Shown here piece by piece: positions 18,858 to 27,755 of a DNA stretch of 64,000 nt. How positions within the stretch are numbered: the stretch's first letter is position 1; every line of letters begins with the position of its first letter. The stretch comes from Lachnotalea sp041821265 (lineage in GTDB: Bacteria; Bacillota; Clostridia; Lachnospirales; Lachnospiraceae), in NCBI GenBank assembly GCA_041821265.1, contig JBGUEQ010000002.1, positions 62,001 through 126,000 on the forward strand. Reading direction: 5' to 3'. Under the pieces are notes generated by a model. That model ran no database searches. It saw only the letters and a list, made by a program, of their open reading frames with translations, and was not told where the DNA came from. The position numbers were made by a program, and so were the translations under genes.

Positions 18858-19474
18858 AACTTAAATACTATTTAAGAGCTCTCGGTATAGGGATCGTTGT
18901 AACCACATTAATACTAACTATTTCAAGTACAAGTAAAAGTGAAAAACTAACTGATTTACAGATTATTCAAAAGGCACAAGAACTTGGAATGGTGTCTACA
19001 GATGATTATAATTTAGTGAACGAAGAATTGGATAATGCTAAGACAAGTATAGATGATTTGCAAAATCAATTGGACAGTGTAGATAATGCTACCCAACAAG
19101 ATGATCAGGATAACAGTACTGACATATCAGCAACAGATCAAAATCAAGTTCCAGAAACAGATCAAAATCAAGTTGCAGAAACAGATGCTACTACCAAGAA
19201 TGAAGAAGCAAGTTCTGACGATGCAACAACCGAAGAGATTAATACTGATGACTCTGTTGATAAAAACACAATGCTTCAGTTTGAAATAACAGCTGGAATG
19301 GGTACGGGAGATGTAGCAGAATTATTAGAACAAAAAGGAATTATAGATAGTGCTTCTGATTTTAGCAGTTATATTGTGAATTCGGGCAATACAAATAATA
19401 TGCAAATTGGTCAATATGAGGTTACAAATGGTGACAGTTATGACACCATATTAAGTAAGATAATTGGTAGATAG
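18854..19474 (+). CDS. Small membrane protein with MltG-like C-terminal domain
   Basis: A 206-residue protein with one membrane segment (about 8-26), a Ser/Thr/Asp/Gln-rich linker containing two 24-base direct repeats (19133-19156, 19157-19180), and a C-terminal domain of about 60 residues (MGTGDVAELLEQKGIIDSAS; QIGQYEVTNGDSYDTILSKI). That domain resembles the LysM-like N-terminal module of MltG/YceG. The catalytic transglycosylase domain is absent, so it is probably a peptidoglycan-binding or regulatory protein. Last gene of the flagellar run. Confidence 0.7.
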   Translation: MKLKYYLRALGIGIVVTTLILTISSTSKSEKLTDLQIIQKAQELGMVSTDDYNLVNEELDNAKTSIDDLQNQLDSVDNATQQDDQDNSTDISATDQNQVPETDQNQVAETDATTKNEEASSDDATTEEINTDDSVDKNTMLQFEITAGMGTGDVAELLEQKGIIDSASDFSSYIVNSGNTNNMQIGQYEVTNGDSYDTILSKIIGR

Positions 19475-19483
19475 ATAAAATAC

Positions 19484-19512
19484 TTGCTTATAACAAGTAC
19501 TTATGTTATAAT
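19484..19512 (+). promoter_or_regulatory. Sigma-A promoter of rpsB
   Basis: TTGCTT (19484-19489), a 17-base spacer, then TATAAT (19507-19512). This places a start near 19520 and a leader of about 95 bases before the rpsB start. The leader contains a hairpin (TTTAAGT pairing with ACTTAAA, about 19546-19574), possibly used for ribosomal-protein feedback, though that is unproven. Confidence 0.75.
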
Positions 19513-19614
19513 TTTAGACGGTAAAAAAACACGTGTGCGGATTTTTAAGTTGGTGCCGAGAGGTTACTTAAAGACATGAAGTATACGGAAGAAAGCAACC
19601 ATGGAGGTAGTAAA

Positions 19615-20349
19615 ATGAGCGTTATATCAATGAAACAATTATTAGAAGCAGGTGTTCACTTTGGACATCAGACAAGAAGATGGAATCCTAAGATGGCAGA
19701 GTACATCTATACAGAAAGAAACGGAATTTACATCATTGATTTACAAAAATCAGTTGGTAAAGTAGATGAAGCTTACAGAGCTATTTCAAATGTAGTAGCA
19801 GATGGAGGAACAATTCTTTTTGTTGGAACAAAAAAACAAGCACAGGATGCTATCAAAGCTGAAGCAGAACGTTGTGGTATGTATTTTGTTAATGAAAGAT
19901 GGTTAGGCGGAATGCTTACTAACTTTAAGACAATTCAGAGTAGAATTGCTAGATTAAGAACGATTTCAACTATGCAGGAAGATGGAACATTTGAAGTACT
20001 TCCTAAAAAAGAAGTTATTAATTTAAAGAAAGAATTAGATAAACTAGAAAAAAATCTTGGCGGAATTAAGAATATGAAAAAAGTTCCAGATGCAATTTTC
20101 GTAGTAGATCCTAAAAAGGAAAGAATTTGTATCCAAGAAGCACATACATTAGGAATTCCTTTGATTGGTATTGCTGATACAAATTGTGATCCAGAAGAAT
20201 TAGATTACGTTATACCTGGTAATGATGATGCTATCAGAGCGGTAAAACTTATCGTTTCTAGAATGGCAGATGCTGTTATCGAAGCTAACCAAGGTAATGA
20301 GGTTTCAGAAGAAGTTGTAGCAGAGGTAGAAGCAGCAGTTGAAGCTTAA
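19615..20349 (+). CDS. rpsB: 30S ribosomal protein S2
   Basis: A 244-residue protein with the S2 signatures MKQLLEAGVHFGHQTRRWNP, YIIDLQKSV and the C-terminal PLIGIADTNCDPEELDYVIP. Start at the ATG after a GGAGG site; the longer frame beginning 39 bases upstream reads through that site. Usually co-transcribed with tsf, but here a terminator and a repeat element stand between them. Confidence 0.97.
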   Translation: MSVISMKQLLEAGVHFGHQTRRWNPKMAEYIYTERNGIYIIDLQKSVGKVDEAYRAISNVVADGGTILFVGTKKQAQDAIKAEAERCGMYFVNERWLGGMLTNFKTIQSRIARLRTISTMQEDGTFEVLPKKEVINLKKELDKLEKNLGGIKNMKKVPDAIFVVDPKKERICIQEAHTLGIPLIGIADTNCDPEELDYVIPGNDDAIRAVKLIVSRMADAVIEANQGNEVSEEVVAEVEAAVEA

Positions 20350-20400
20350 GTTTAACAATTAAGTTGCGGGCGTAGCCTTCATTAATTGTATTTAAGTAGG

Positions 20401-20440
20401 AGTGCTTCAATCTGTATAGATCAGGTTGAAGCACTTTTTA
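20401..20440 (+). terminator. Intrinsic terminator after rpsB
   Basis: A 10-base perfect stem (AGTGCTTCAA with TTGAAGCACT) followed by TTTTTA. It would stop or reduce read-through from rpsB into tsf. Confidence 0.8.
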
Positions 20441-20560
20441 TTTAATAGGGAAGTTCTATAAACTTTCCTATTAAATAAAAAGTACTTCGTGCCAAAAGGT
20501 AAGCATCATGGAATAAGAAGTAGGTTGCGAAGTAACCCATGCAGTAGATACTTTTTTCTA
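20437..20560 (+). repeat. Diverged B-family palindromic element, copy B3
   Basis: It starts with an AT-rich hairpin (TTTATTTAATAGGGAAGTT ... AACTTTCCTATTAAATAAA), then GTACTTCGTGCC, ATCATGG and GGTTGCGAAGTAACCC. These match the B1 element at 21597-21736 in the left half but diverge on the right. It lies entirely in the rpsB-tsf gap. Confidence 0.6.
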
Positions 20561-20603
20561 ATAAAATATTGAATATTATAAATAAATCGGAGGTAATGAT
20601 AGA

Positions 20604-21527
20604 ATGGCAATAACAGCAGCAATGGTAAAAGAATTAAGACAATTAACAGGCGCTGGAATGATGGATTGTAAGAAAGCACTTAATGAAACAGATGGTGTTA
20701 TGGAAGCGGCAATTGAATTTTTAAGAAAAAATGGACAAGCAAAAGCTGAGAAAAAAGCTGGACGAGTTGCAGCAGAAGGACTTGTAAACGCAGTTATACA
20801 AGCTGATAAAGTCGCAGTAATTGTTGAGGTTAACAGCGAAACAGATTTTGTTGCTAAAAATGTTGAGTTTCAGACATTTGTGGCTGATGTTGCAGAGCAA
20901 GCAATTGCTACTACTACAACAGACATTGATACTTTTTTAAGTGAAGCTTGGTTAGCAGATTCATCAAAAACGGTAAAAGAAGTACTAACAGAGAAAATTG
21001 CGGTTATCGGTGAAAATTTAAGTATAAGAAGATTTGAAAAAATCACAGCTGAAAATGGTTGTGTAGTATCTTATATTCATGGTGGTGGAAGAATTGGCGT
21101 TGTGATTGAAGCAGAAACAGATGTTGTTAACGCTGAAATAAAAGAAGCATTAACAAATATTGCTATGCAGGTTGCAGCACTTTCACCAAAATATGTTTCT
21201 AATGCAGAAGTTTCAGCTGAATATATGGAACATGAAAAAGAAATTCTAAAAGCGCAAGCTAAAAATGAAAATCCAGATAAAAATGATGATATTATTGAAA
21301 AAATGATTATCGGACGTTTGAATAAAGAGTTAAAAGAAGTTTGTTTATTAGATCAAACATATGTAAAAGATGGTGATTTAACAGTAGCTAAGTACATTGC
21401 TCAAGTTGCAAAAGAAGCAGGTGCTACAGTAAAGATTAAACGTTTTGTACGTTTTGAAACAGGCGAAGGTATTGATAAGAAAGAAGAAAACTTTGCTGAA
21501 GAAGTAGCAAGACAGATTGGTCAGTAA
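20604..21527 (+). CDS. tsf: Translation elongation factor Ts
   Basis: A 307-residue protein. It has the EF-Ts start (VKELRQLTGAGMMDCKKAL), VNSETDFVAKN and a conserved core ending QTYVKDGDLTVAKYI. It recycles EF-Tu-GDP to EF-Tu-GTP. A GGAGGT site lies before the ATG. Because rpsB is followed by a terminator, tsf may need its own promoter; none that is clear was found in the AT-rich stretch 20561-20603. Confidence 0.97.
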   Translation: MAITAAMVKELRQLTGAGMMDCKKALNETDGVMEAAIEFLRKNGQAKAEKKAGRVAAEGLVNAVIQADKVAVIVEVNSETDFVAKNVEFQTFVADVAEQAIATTTTDIDTFLSEAWLADSSKTVKEVLTEKIAVIGENLSIRRFEKITAENGCVVSYIHGGGRIGVVIEAETDVVNAEIKEALTNIAMQVAALSPKYVSNAEVSAEYMEHEKEILKAQAKNENPDKNDDIIEKMIIGRLNKELKEVCLLDQTYVKDGDLTVAKYIAQVAKEAGATVKIKRFVRFETGEGIDKKEENFAEEVARQIGQ

Positions 21528-21540
21528 TTTAGATAAAAAA

Positions 21541-21578
21541 GGCGACTTTGCGAGGATTTTCGTGAAGCCGCTTTTACT
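21541..21578 (+). terminator. Probable terminator after tsf
   Basis: An imperfect GC-containing hairpin (GGCGACTTTGCGA with TCGTGAAGCCGC) ends in TTTTACTT. Located 13 bases after the tsf stop. Confidence 0.6.
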
Positions 21579-21596
21579 TAAGATTGTGGGAACAAC

Positions 21597-21736
21597 TTTT
21601 AATTAATAGGGAGGCTCTACGAACTTCCCTATTAATTAAAAGGTACTACGTGCCAAAATGCGCACCTCGTGGATAGGAAGTTTATTGCTACGCAATCCAC
21701 TCGGGCGCGAGAGTGTCTGCAAGCAGACACTTTGTT
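21597..21736 (+). repeat. MITE-like palindromic element B, copy B1
   Basis: A 140-base element. One end is a long hairpin (TTAATTAATAGGGAGG ... CTTCCCTATTAATTAA); the other end is GTGTCTGCAAGCAGACAC. The interior (GTGCC, GCACCTCG, GGAAGT, TTGCTACGCAA) matches, inverted, the copy at 43170-43308. No open reading frame. It fills most of the tsf-deacetylase gap. Confidence 0.8.
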
Positions 21737-21814
21737 CTTATAGTTTAAATTAATATAAATTTATAAAAAATATTTGTCGATTTAATAAAAATTTTATCCC
21801 CTTTTTACGAAATG

Positions 21815-21823
21815 TGGTACAAT
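21815..21823 (+). promoter_or_regulatory. Extended -10 promoter of the deacetylase-bactofilin pair
   Basis: TGGTACAAT is a good extended -10 with a weak -35. Transcription would start near 21830, about 35 bases before the deacetylase start. An upstream TTTGTCGAT (21773-21781) resembles a Spo0A box but misses the last consensus bases. Confidence 0.5.
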
Positions 21824-21863
21824 AGATATAGATTTGTAGCATAGTATGTCTGGGGGAATTTAC

Positions 21864-22832
21864 ATGAGTGAAGATACAATGCCAATGGAAGACAAAAACA
21901 GGCATAGGAAAGCAAGAATTAACAAAATAAAGAGATTAATAGTAGGAAGTGTAATAGTGGCAATTTTATTTCCTACCATATTAAGTTTGTGTTTAATGTT
22001 TAAAGTCAATACATTACAAAGACAGGTTGATGAATTAAATAAAAGACTAGGCGAAAAAAGCGAATCGAGTGAAGTAGACACGAATTTAGATTTAGCGGAT
22101 GGAGTGTATGCAACTGAGCTGTCCAATACAAATGCAATACAGTCGTACGCAGATGATGTCATAGCAGCGACTAGTGAAGATATAAGCGAACCCAAGCATA
22201 CAGTTGCGTATTTGACTTTTGATGATGGACCAAGTGATAATACGAGTGAAATACTTGATATACTGAAAGAATATAATGTAAAAGCCACTTTTTTTGTTGT
22301 CGGAAATGAAACGGATGAAGCAAAAGCACTGTATAAGAGAATCGTTGAGGAAGGACATACATTAGGAATGCACTCTTACGCACATCAATATAGTGAAATA
22401 TATGCTTCCGTTGAGTCCTTTGCAAATGATGAGAAAAAACTTAGAGATTTGTTATTTGAAGCAACAGGTGTGGTTTCTACTTTGTATCGATTTCCAGGAG
22501 GAAGTAATAACTTAGTCAGTAATATTGACATGACAGAATTTATAAAGTATTTAAATCATGAGGGAATTACTTATTTTGATTGGAATGTTGTTAGTGGGGA
22601 TGCAACTAGTCAAGATATTGATGTAGATACATTGGTTAGTAATGTGCTTAACAATGTAGGGTTATATGAAACATCAGTGATATTAATGCATGACACATCA
22701 AGTAAAACAACTTCTGTAGAAGCCTTAAGAAATATTATTGAGAATCTTCAGTCATTAGAAATCGAAATGAGACCCTTAGATGAAAGTGTACCGCATGTCC
22801 AGAATATTAAAGCAGAAACAGTAAATAATTAA
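21864..22832 (+). CDS. Membrane-anchored polysaccharide deacetylase (CE4 family)
   Basis: A 322-residue protein with an N-terminal membrane helix (about residues 26-46) and a NodB-type deacetylase domain. Catalytic motifs are visible: TFDDGPSDN (Asp pair), HSYAH (metal-binding His) and RFPGGSNN. Such enzymes deacetylate peptidoglycan or other surface glycans. The start at 21864 follows a GGGGGAA site; an upstream ATG lacks one. It lies 16 bases before a bactofilin gene, so both probably act on the cell envelope. Confidence 0.88.
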   Translation: MSEDTMPMEDKNRHRKARINKIKRLIVGSVIVAILFPTILSLCLMFKVNTLQRQVDELNKRLGEKSESSEVDTNLDLADGVYATELSNTNAIQSYADDVIAATSEDISEPKHTVAYLTFDDGPSDNTSEILDILKEYNVKATFFVVGNETDEAKALYKRIVEEGHTLGMHSYAHQYSEIYASVESFANDEKKLRDLLFEATGVVSTLYRFPGGSNNLVSNIDMTEFIKYLNHEGITYFDWNVVSGDATSQDIDVDTLVSNVLNNVGLYETSVILMHDTSSKTTSVEALRNIIENLQSLEIEMRPLDESVPHVQNIKAETVNN

Positions 22833-22848
22833 AATGGAGGATTATAGG

Positions 22849-23625
22849 ATGAGTTTTTTTAAAGAGTTTAAAGAAGATTTATCACAAGCAGTAAATGAAT
22901 TATTACCAGAGGAAGAATTATTAGATTCAAAACAAGAATTAGAGGAAGATGATAATTTGTTGGAGGGTTCAGATGAAAGTATAGATTTGGATGATTTTGA
23001 TAATTTGTTGAAGGCTGTTGGAAGTACGGTAGAAGAAAAAGAGTTAGAAGAAGTTGAGACTATTGTCGATACGCAAGAAGAGATAGAAGAGATAGAAGAA
23101 ATAGAAACTTCCGTAGAATCAAAATTGCAGTCAATTGAAGAAACTATAGTAGAATCAACGAAAGTGGTTGCTACCGATGAAGCAGCTGTTATTACTAAGG
23201 GAACTACGATTAAAGGTGATATTGATTCGACAGGATCTCTTGAAATTGTAGGTTCAGTTACGGGAAATGTAACTTGTAGTGGCAAACTCACAATTACGGG
23301 AACTGTAGCAGGTAATTCAAAGGCTAATGAGATTTTTGCGGATTCTGCAAAAATTGAAGGTGAAGTAGTAAGTGAAGGAACTGTTAAGATTGGGGTTGGA
23401 TCTGTAATTATTGGAAATCTAACAGCTACTTCAGCTGTTATTGCAGGAGCTATTAATGGAAATATAGATGTGAAGGGTCCGGTAATCGTGGATTCATCAG
23501 CAGTTATTATGGGTGATATTAAATCACGTTCAGTACAGATAAATAATGGCGCTGTAATTGAAGGTTTTTGTTCACAGTGTTATTCAGATATTAATGTTAA
23601 GGCATTCTTTGAAGAAAAAAAATAA
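22849..23625 (+). CDS. Bactofilin (polymer-forming cytoskeletal protein)
   Basis: A 258-residue protein. The first 120 residues are very acidic and low in complexity (Glu/Ile/Val repeats), then a bactofilin beta-helix follows (TKGTTIKGDIDSTGSLEIVG, GTVAGNSKANEIFADSAKIE), built of short repeated beta turns. Bactofilins form filaments that organise cell-wall enzymes. The deacetylase just upstream is a natural partner. The ATG at 22849 follows GGAGG. The acidic N-terminal extension is longer than in many bactofilins. Confidence 0.88.
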   Translation: MSFFKEFKEDLSQAVNELLPEEELLDSKQELEEDDNLLEGSDESIDLDDFDNLLKAVGSTVEEKELEEVETIVDTQEEIEEIEEIETSVESKLQSIEETIVESTKVVATDEAAVITKGTTIKGDIDSTGSLEIVGSVTGNVTCSGKLTITGTVAGNSKANEIFADSAKIEGEVVSEGTVKIGVGSVIIGNLTATSAVIAGAINGNIDVKGPVIVDSSAVIMGDIKSRSVQINNGAVIEGFCSQCYSDINVKAFFEEKK

Positions 23626-23646
23626 AATAATATTTTGAGGTGCGTA

Positions 23647-24342
23647 ATGAAAAGAGTTTTATTAAAGCTAAGTGGTGAAGCTTTGGCAGGAAATAAAAAA
23701 TCTGGTTTCGATGAAGCAACGGTAATGAATGTTGCAAAACAAGTCAAAGAACTTGTAGATACAGGAATACAAGTGGGTTTAGTAATTGGCGGAGGAAACT
23801 TCTGGAGAGGAAGAACCAGTGAGAATATTGACAGAACGAAAGCAGATCAGATAGGAATGCTTGCTACTGTAATGAACTGTATCTATGTATCTGAAATATT
23901 TAGAACTACAGGAATGAAGACGCAAGTATTAACACCATTTGAGTGTGGCTCTTTTACTAAAGTATATTCAAAAGATAGAGCAATGAAATATTTTGATAAA
24001 AATATGGTAGTATTTTTTGCTGGTGGAATTGGTCATCCATATTTTTCAACAGATACAGCTACTGTATTAAGAGCAATTGAAATCGAGGCAGAAGTGATTT
24101 TGCTTGCTAAGATAGTAGATGGTGTATATGATTGTGATCCAAAAACAAATCCGAATGCAGTCAGATATGATGAGATTTCAATAGATGAAGTGATAAATAA
24201 AAAATTAGCAGTAGTTGATATGACAGCTTCCATTATGTGTATGGAGAATAAAATGCCTATGCTTGTATTTGCACTTGGAGAAGAAAGCAGTATTTTAAAT
24301 ACTGTAAAAGGAAAATTTAACGGAACAAAGATTACCGTATAA
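23647..24342 (+). CDS. pyrH: Uridylate kinase
   Basis: A 231-residue UMP kinase. Motifs: KLSGEALAG near the start, GLVIGGGNFWRGR, and ADQIGMLATVMN. It makes UDP from UMP. Start at the ATG (23647) after a GAGGTG site; the TTG-initiated longer frame is less likely. pyrH-frr-uppS-cdsA-dxr order is standard for Firmicutes. Confidence 0.96.
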   Translation: MKRVLLKLSGEALAGNKKSGFDEATVMNVAKQVKELVDTGIQVGLVIGGGNFWRGRTSENIDRTKADQIGMLATVMNCIYVSEIFRTTGMKTQVLTPFECGSFTKVYSKDRAMKYFDKNMVVFFAGGIGHPYFSTDTATVLRAIEIEAEVILLAKIVDGVYDCDPKTNPNAVRYDEISIDEVINKKLAVVDMTASIMCMENKMPMLVFALGEESSILNTVKGKFNGTKITV

Positions 24343-24356
24343 AAGGAGGACTTAAC

Positions 24357-24911
24357 ATGGACAAAAGGTTAGAACAATATAGCACTAAGATGGATAAATC
24401 GTTTGATAATTTACTAAGCGAATATACATCAATTAGAGCAGGACGTGCTAATCCACATATTTTAGATAGATTAAGAATCAATTATTATGGAACACCTACA
24501 TCTATTCAGCAGGTGGCAAATGTCAATGTCCCAGAAGCGAGAATGATTCAAATTCAGCCATGGGAAGGAAGTATGCTTAAAGAAATTGAAAAAGCTATAA
24601 TGGTATCCGATTTAGGACTAAACCCTACTAATGATGGTAAAATGATTCGATTAGTATTTCCAGAATTGACGGAAGATAGAAGAAAAGAATTAGTAAAAGA
24701 TGTAAAGAAAAAAGGTGAAGCTGCGAAAGTTGCAATACGAAATATAAGACGTGATGCAAACGATGCTTTTAAAAAGTTAAGCAAAGCAAATGATATTTCA
24801 GAAGATGAAGTGAAACAATTAGAAGATGAAGCCCAGAAATTAACAGATAAGTATATTGCAGATATTGATAAAGCGATAGATTCAAAATCAAAAGAAATAC
24901 TTACTGTGTAG
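24357..24911 (+). CDS. frr: Ribosome recycling factor
   Basis: A 184-residue protein, the usual length. It has the family core SIRAGRANPHILDRL, IQPWEGSMLKEIEKAI and RRDANDAFKKL. With EF-G it splits post-termination ribosomes. It starts 14 bases after pyrH with an AAAGGAGG site. A strong terminator follows the gene. Confidence 0.97.
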   Translation: MDKRLEQYSTKMDKSFDNLLSEYTSIRAGRANPHILDRLRINYYGTPTSIQQVANVNVPEARMIQIQPWEGSMLKEIEKAIMVSDLGLNPTNDGKMIRLVFPELTEDRRKELVKDVKKKGEAAKVAIRNIRRDANDAFKKLSKANDISEDEVKQLEDEAQKLTDKYIADIDKAIDSKSKEILTV

Positions 24912-24933
24912 TTTATGCAAATAACTTATTTGG

Positions 24934-24982
24934 AAGGTCTATTGTCGGTTACACTGACCGGAATAATGACCTTTCTTTTTTT
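24934..24982 (+). terminator. Intrinsic terminator after frr
   Basis: A long, partly imperfect stem (AAGGTC...TCGGT with GACCG...GACCTT) followed by TTCTTTTTTT. It separates pyrH-frr from uppS. Some read-through into uppS is likely, because no strong uppS promoter is evident in the 40 bases after it. Confidence 0.8.
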
Positions 24983-25021
24983 ATTTAATAGGAAAGTGAT
25001 TTATATTGAAAGGGGATTTAT

Positions 25022-25729
25022 ATGAATATTCCACAACATGTTGCTATTATATTAGATGGCAATGGCAGATGGGCAGCAAAAAAAGGTATGCCCAGAAATT
25101 ATGGGCACACACAGGGTGCAAAAACAGTTGAAAAGATCTGTGAAGATGCATATAAGATGGGAGTGAAATATCTAACGGTATATGCTTTTTCAACAGAAAA
25201 TTGGAATAGACCTAAAAGTGAAGTAGATGCATTAATGAAGTTGCTTAGAAATTATATGAAAACATGTACAAAAACAGCTACTAAAAATAATATGCGAGTT
25301 AGAGTAATAGGTGATAAATCAGGGTTGGATGAAGACTTACAAAAAGGTATTAAGAGTCTAGAGGAATCATCTGGGAATAATGATGGATTGAATTTTCAAG
25401 TTGCAATTAATTATGGTGCAAGAGATGAAATAGTAAGAGCTATGAAATTATTGATGGCGGATAAAGATGAAAATAAATTAACAATTGATGATATAGATGA
25501 AGAAATGTTTGGAAAATATTTAGATACAAAGGATATTCCTGACCCAGACTTACTAATAAGAACAAGTGGTGAATTAAGATTATCTAATTTTTTGTTATGG
25601 CAGCTTGCTTATTCCGAATTTTATATTTCAGATGTATTATGGCCAGATTTTACAAAAGACGAATTGGTCAAGGCAATTGAACAATATAATAATAGAGATA
25701 GACGTTATGGTGGCGTGAAGGGAGAATAG
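25022..25729 (+). CDS. uppS: Undecaprenyl diphosphate synthase
   Basis: A 235-residue cis-prenyltransferase. Motifs: ILDGNGRWAAKKG (catalytic Asp), YAFSTENWNRP, and the C-terminal RTSGELRLSNFLLWQLAYSE. It makes the C55 lipid carrier for cell-wall synthesis. It sits 4 bases before cdsA. Confidence 0.96.
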   Translation: MNIPQHVAIILDGNGRWAAKKGMPRNYGHTQGAKTVEKICEDAYKMGVKYLTVYAFSTENWNRPKSEVDALMKLLRNYMKTCTKTATKNNMRVRVIGDKSGLDEDLQKGIKSLEESSGNNDGLNFQVAINYGARDEIVRAMKLLMADKDENKLTIDDIDEEMFGKYLDTKDIPDPDLLIRTSGELRLSNFLLWQLAYSEFYISDVLWPDFTKDELVKAIEQYNNRDRRYGGVKGE

Positions 25730-25733
25730 TTTT

Positions 25734-26534
25734 ATGTTTAAGACTAGATTGCTAAGTGGCATTGTATTGGTGCTAATTGCGTTAATAACAATAATTAGTG
25801 GCGGTGATTTCTTACTTATCACAGTTTTAATAATCTCACTGATAGGATTATCAGAATTATATAAGGTAGTAAATATCGAAAACAAATTATTGGGTATAAC
25901 GGGTTATGCTGCGGCTATTTGTTATTACATTCTACTAAGGTTTGAGTTTAAAGAATACATGATGTACTATATTATGTCTTTTTTGATCTTGCTAATGGTA
26001 GAATACGTATTTACTTTTCCAGAATTTACTGCTGAGAAGGTAATGGCAGCATTTTTTGGAGTATTTTATGTTGCAATTATGTTATCTTATATCTATCAGA
26101 CTAGATTATTAGAAAACGGAGCATATATAGTGTGGCTGATATTTGTATGCTCTTGGGGATGTGATACTTGTGCATATTGTGTTGGAATGCTAATTGGCAA
26201 ACACAAATTAGCACCTAAACTGAGTCCTAAGAAATCAATTGAAGGTGGAATTGGTGGCGTTTTAGGAGCGGCATTTATTGGTGTTATATATTCACTTGTA
26301 ATTGGGAGATACTTAATCAATAAGCAAAGTCCACTTATTGAATATGCTATTATTAGTGCAATTGGTGCCATCCTTTCTCAAATAGGTGATTTAGCGGCGT
26401 CAGCAATTAAGAGGAATCATGAAATCAAAGATTATGGAACATTAATACCAGGTCATGGTGGAATACTAGATCGATTTGACAGCGTAATATTTACAGCACC
26501 AGTTATTTATTTTTTAGCAACTGCTATCTTATAG
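25734..26534 (+). CDS. cdsA: Phosphatidate cytidylyltransferase
   Basis: A 266-residue membrane protein with about eight helices. The C-terminal CDP-diglyceride synthase signature is present (SAIKRNHEIKDYGTLIPGHG, then GILDRFDS). It makes CDP-diacylglycerol for phospholipid synthesis at the cytoplasmic membrane. Confidence 0.95.
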   Translation: MFKTRLLSGIVLVLIALITIISGGDFLLITVLIISLIGLSELYKVVNIENKLLGITGYAAAICYYILLRFEFKEYMMYYIMSFLILLMVEYVFTFPEFTAEKVMAAFFGVFYVAIMLSYIYQTRLLENGAYIVWLIFVCSWGCDTCAYCVGMLIGKHKLAPKLSPKKSIEGGIGGVLGAAFIGVIYSLVIGRYLINKQSPLIEYAIISAIGAILSQIGDLAASAIKRNHEIKDYGTLIPGHGGILDRFDSVIFTAPVIYFLATAIL

Positions 26535-26611
26535 ATTAACTAAAGTAAAAGTGTGAAAACTTCACAACTACCAGAAGGTGCATTGAAAAAATGCATGAAT
26601 GGAGGATATCG

Positions 26612-27754
26612 ATGAGACAAATTGCAATATTAGGTTCAACGGGTTCTATAGGAACGCAAACATTAGACGTCATAAGAGAAAATAGAGATTTAGAAGTAGT
26701 TGGGCTTGCAGCAGCTTCCAATATTACTCTTTTGGAAAAACAAATTAGAGAATTTAAGCCTAGTTGTGTATCAGTATGGGAAGAAAAGAAAGCAAAAGAA
26801 CTAGCTCAGTTAGTGAGAGATACCTCTACAAAAATAGTTTCAGGGATAGATGGATTAATTGAAATTGCTACAATGCAAGAAGCCAACATTGTTGTTACTG
26901 CAATTGTGGGAATGATTGGTATTCGTCCTACCATTGCAGCGATTCATGCAGGCAAGGATATTGCATTGGCAAATAAAGAAACACTTGTAACAGCGGGACA
27001 TATTATTATGCCATTAGCAAAAGAAATAGGTGTTAAAATATTACCAGTGGATAGTGAACATAGTGCCATTTTTCAATCGCTTCAGGGTGAAAATACGAAG
27101 CAAATTGGTAAAATACTCTTAACAGCATCAGGTGGGCCGTTTCGAGGGAAAAAATTGCAAGATTTAGCTAAGGTAAAATTGGAAGATGCATTGAAACATC
27201 CAAACTGGGCAATGGGTAGAAAAATTACGATAGATTCCTCTACGTTAGTGAATAAAGGGTTAGAGGTAATTGAGGCTAAGTGGCTTTTTGACGTAACGAT
27301 GGATATGATTCAGGTAGTAGTTCAACCACAAAGTATCATACACTCAATGGTAGAGTATGTGGACGGCGGTATTATTGCACAGCTAGGTGTTCCGGATATG
27401 AAGCTTCCTATTCAGTACGCATTGTTATATCCAGAGAGAAGAACTATGACAGGAGAAAGAGTAGATTTTGCAAAATTAGGTAGTATTACTTTTGAAGATC
27501 CGGATATTGAAACTTTTAAAGGACTTAAGCTAGCATATCAAGCAGGAAATTTGGGCGGGTCTATGCCAACGGTATTTAACGCTGCAAATGAAAAAGCAGT
27601 TAGTAAGTTCTTAGATAGAGAGATTGAATATTTAGATATTGTAAATACGATAGAGCAATGCATGAGTGAACATAAATTAATAGATAATCCAACCGTAGAT
27701 CAGATATTAGATATTGAAAAATCAGTGTATGAGCTGATTGAAAGCAGGTGTTAA
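26612..27754 (+). CDS. dxr: 1-deoxy-D-xylulose 5-phosphate reductoisomerase
   Basis: A 380-residue enzyme with the NADPH-binding GSTGSIGTQTLDV at the start, then DSEHSAIFQ and a conserved C-terminal region. It makes MEP in isoprenoid synthesis; ispG, ispA and dxs of the same route are also in the window. The start was set at MRQIAILG after a GGAGG site; an ATG 21 bases upstream has no site. Confidence 0.96.
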   Translation: MRQIAILGSTGSIGTQTLDVIRENRDLEVVGLAAASNITLLEKQIREFKPSCVSVWEEKKAKELAQLVRDTSTKIVSGIDGLIEIATMQEANIVVTAIVGMIGIRPTIAAIHAGKDIALANKETLVTAGHIIMPLAKEIGVKILPVDSEHSAIFQSLQGENTKQIGKILLTASGGPFRGKKLQDLAKVKLEDALKHPNWAMGRKITIDSSTLVNKGLEVIEAKWLFDVTMDMIQVVVQPQSIIHSMVEYVDGGIIAQLGVPDMKLPIQYALLYPERRTMTGERVDFAKLGSITFEDPDIETFKGLKLAYQAGNLGGSMPTVFNAANEKAVSKFLDREIEYLDIVNTIEQCMSEHKLIDNPTVDQILDIEKSVYELIESRC

Positions 27755-27755
27755 T

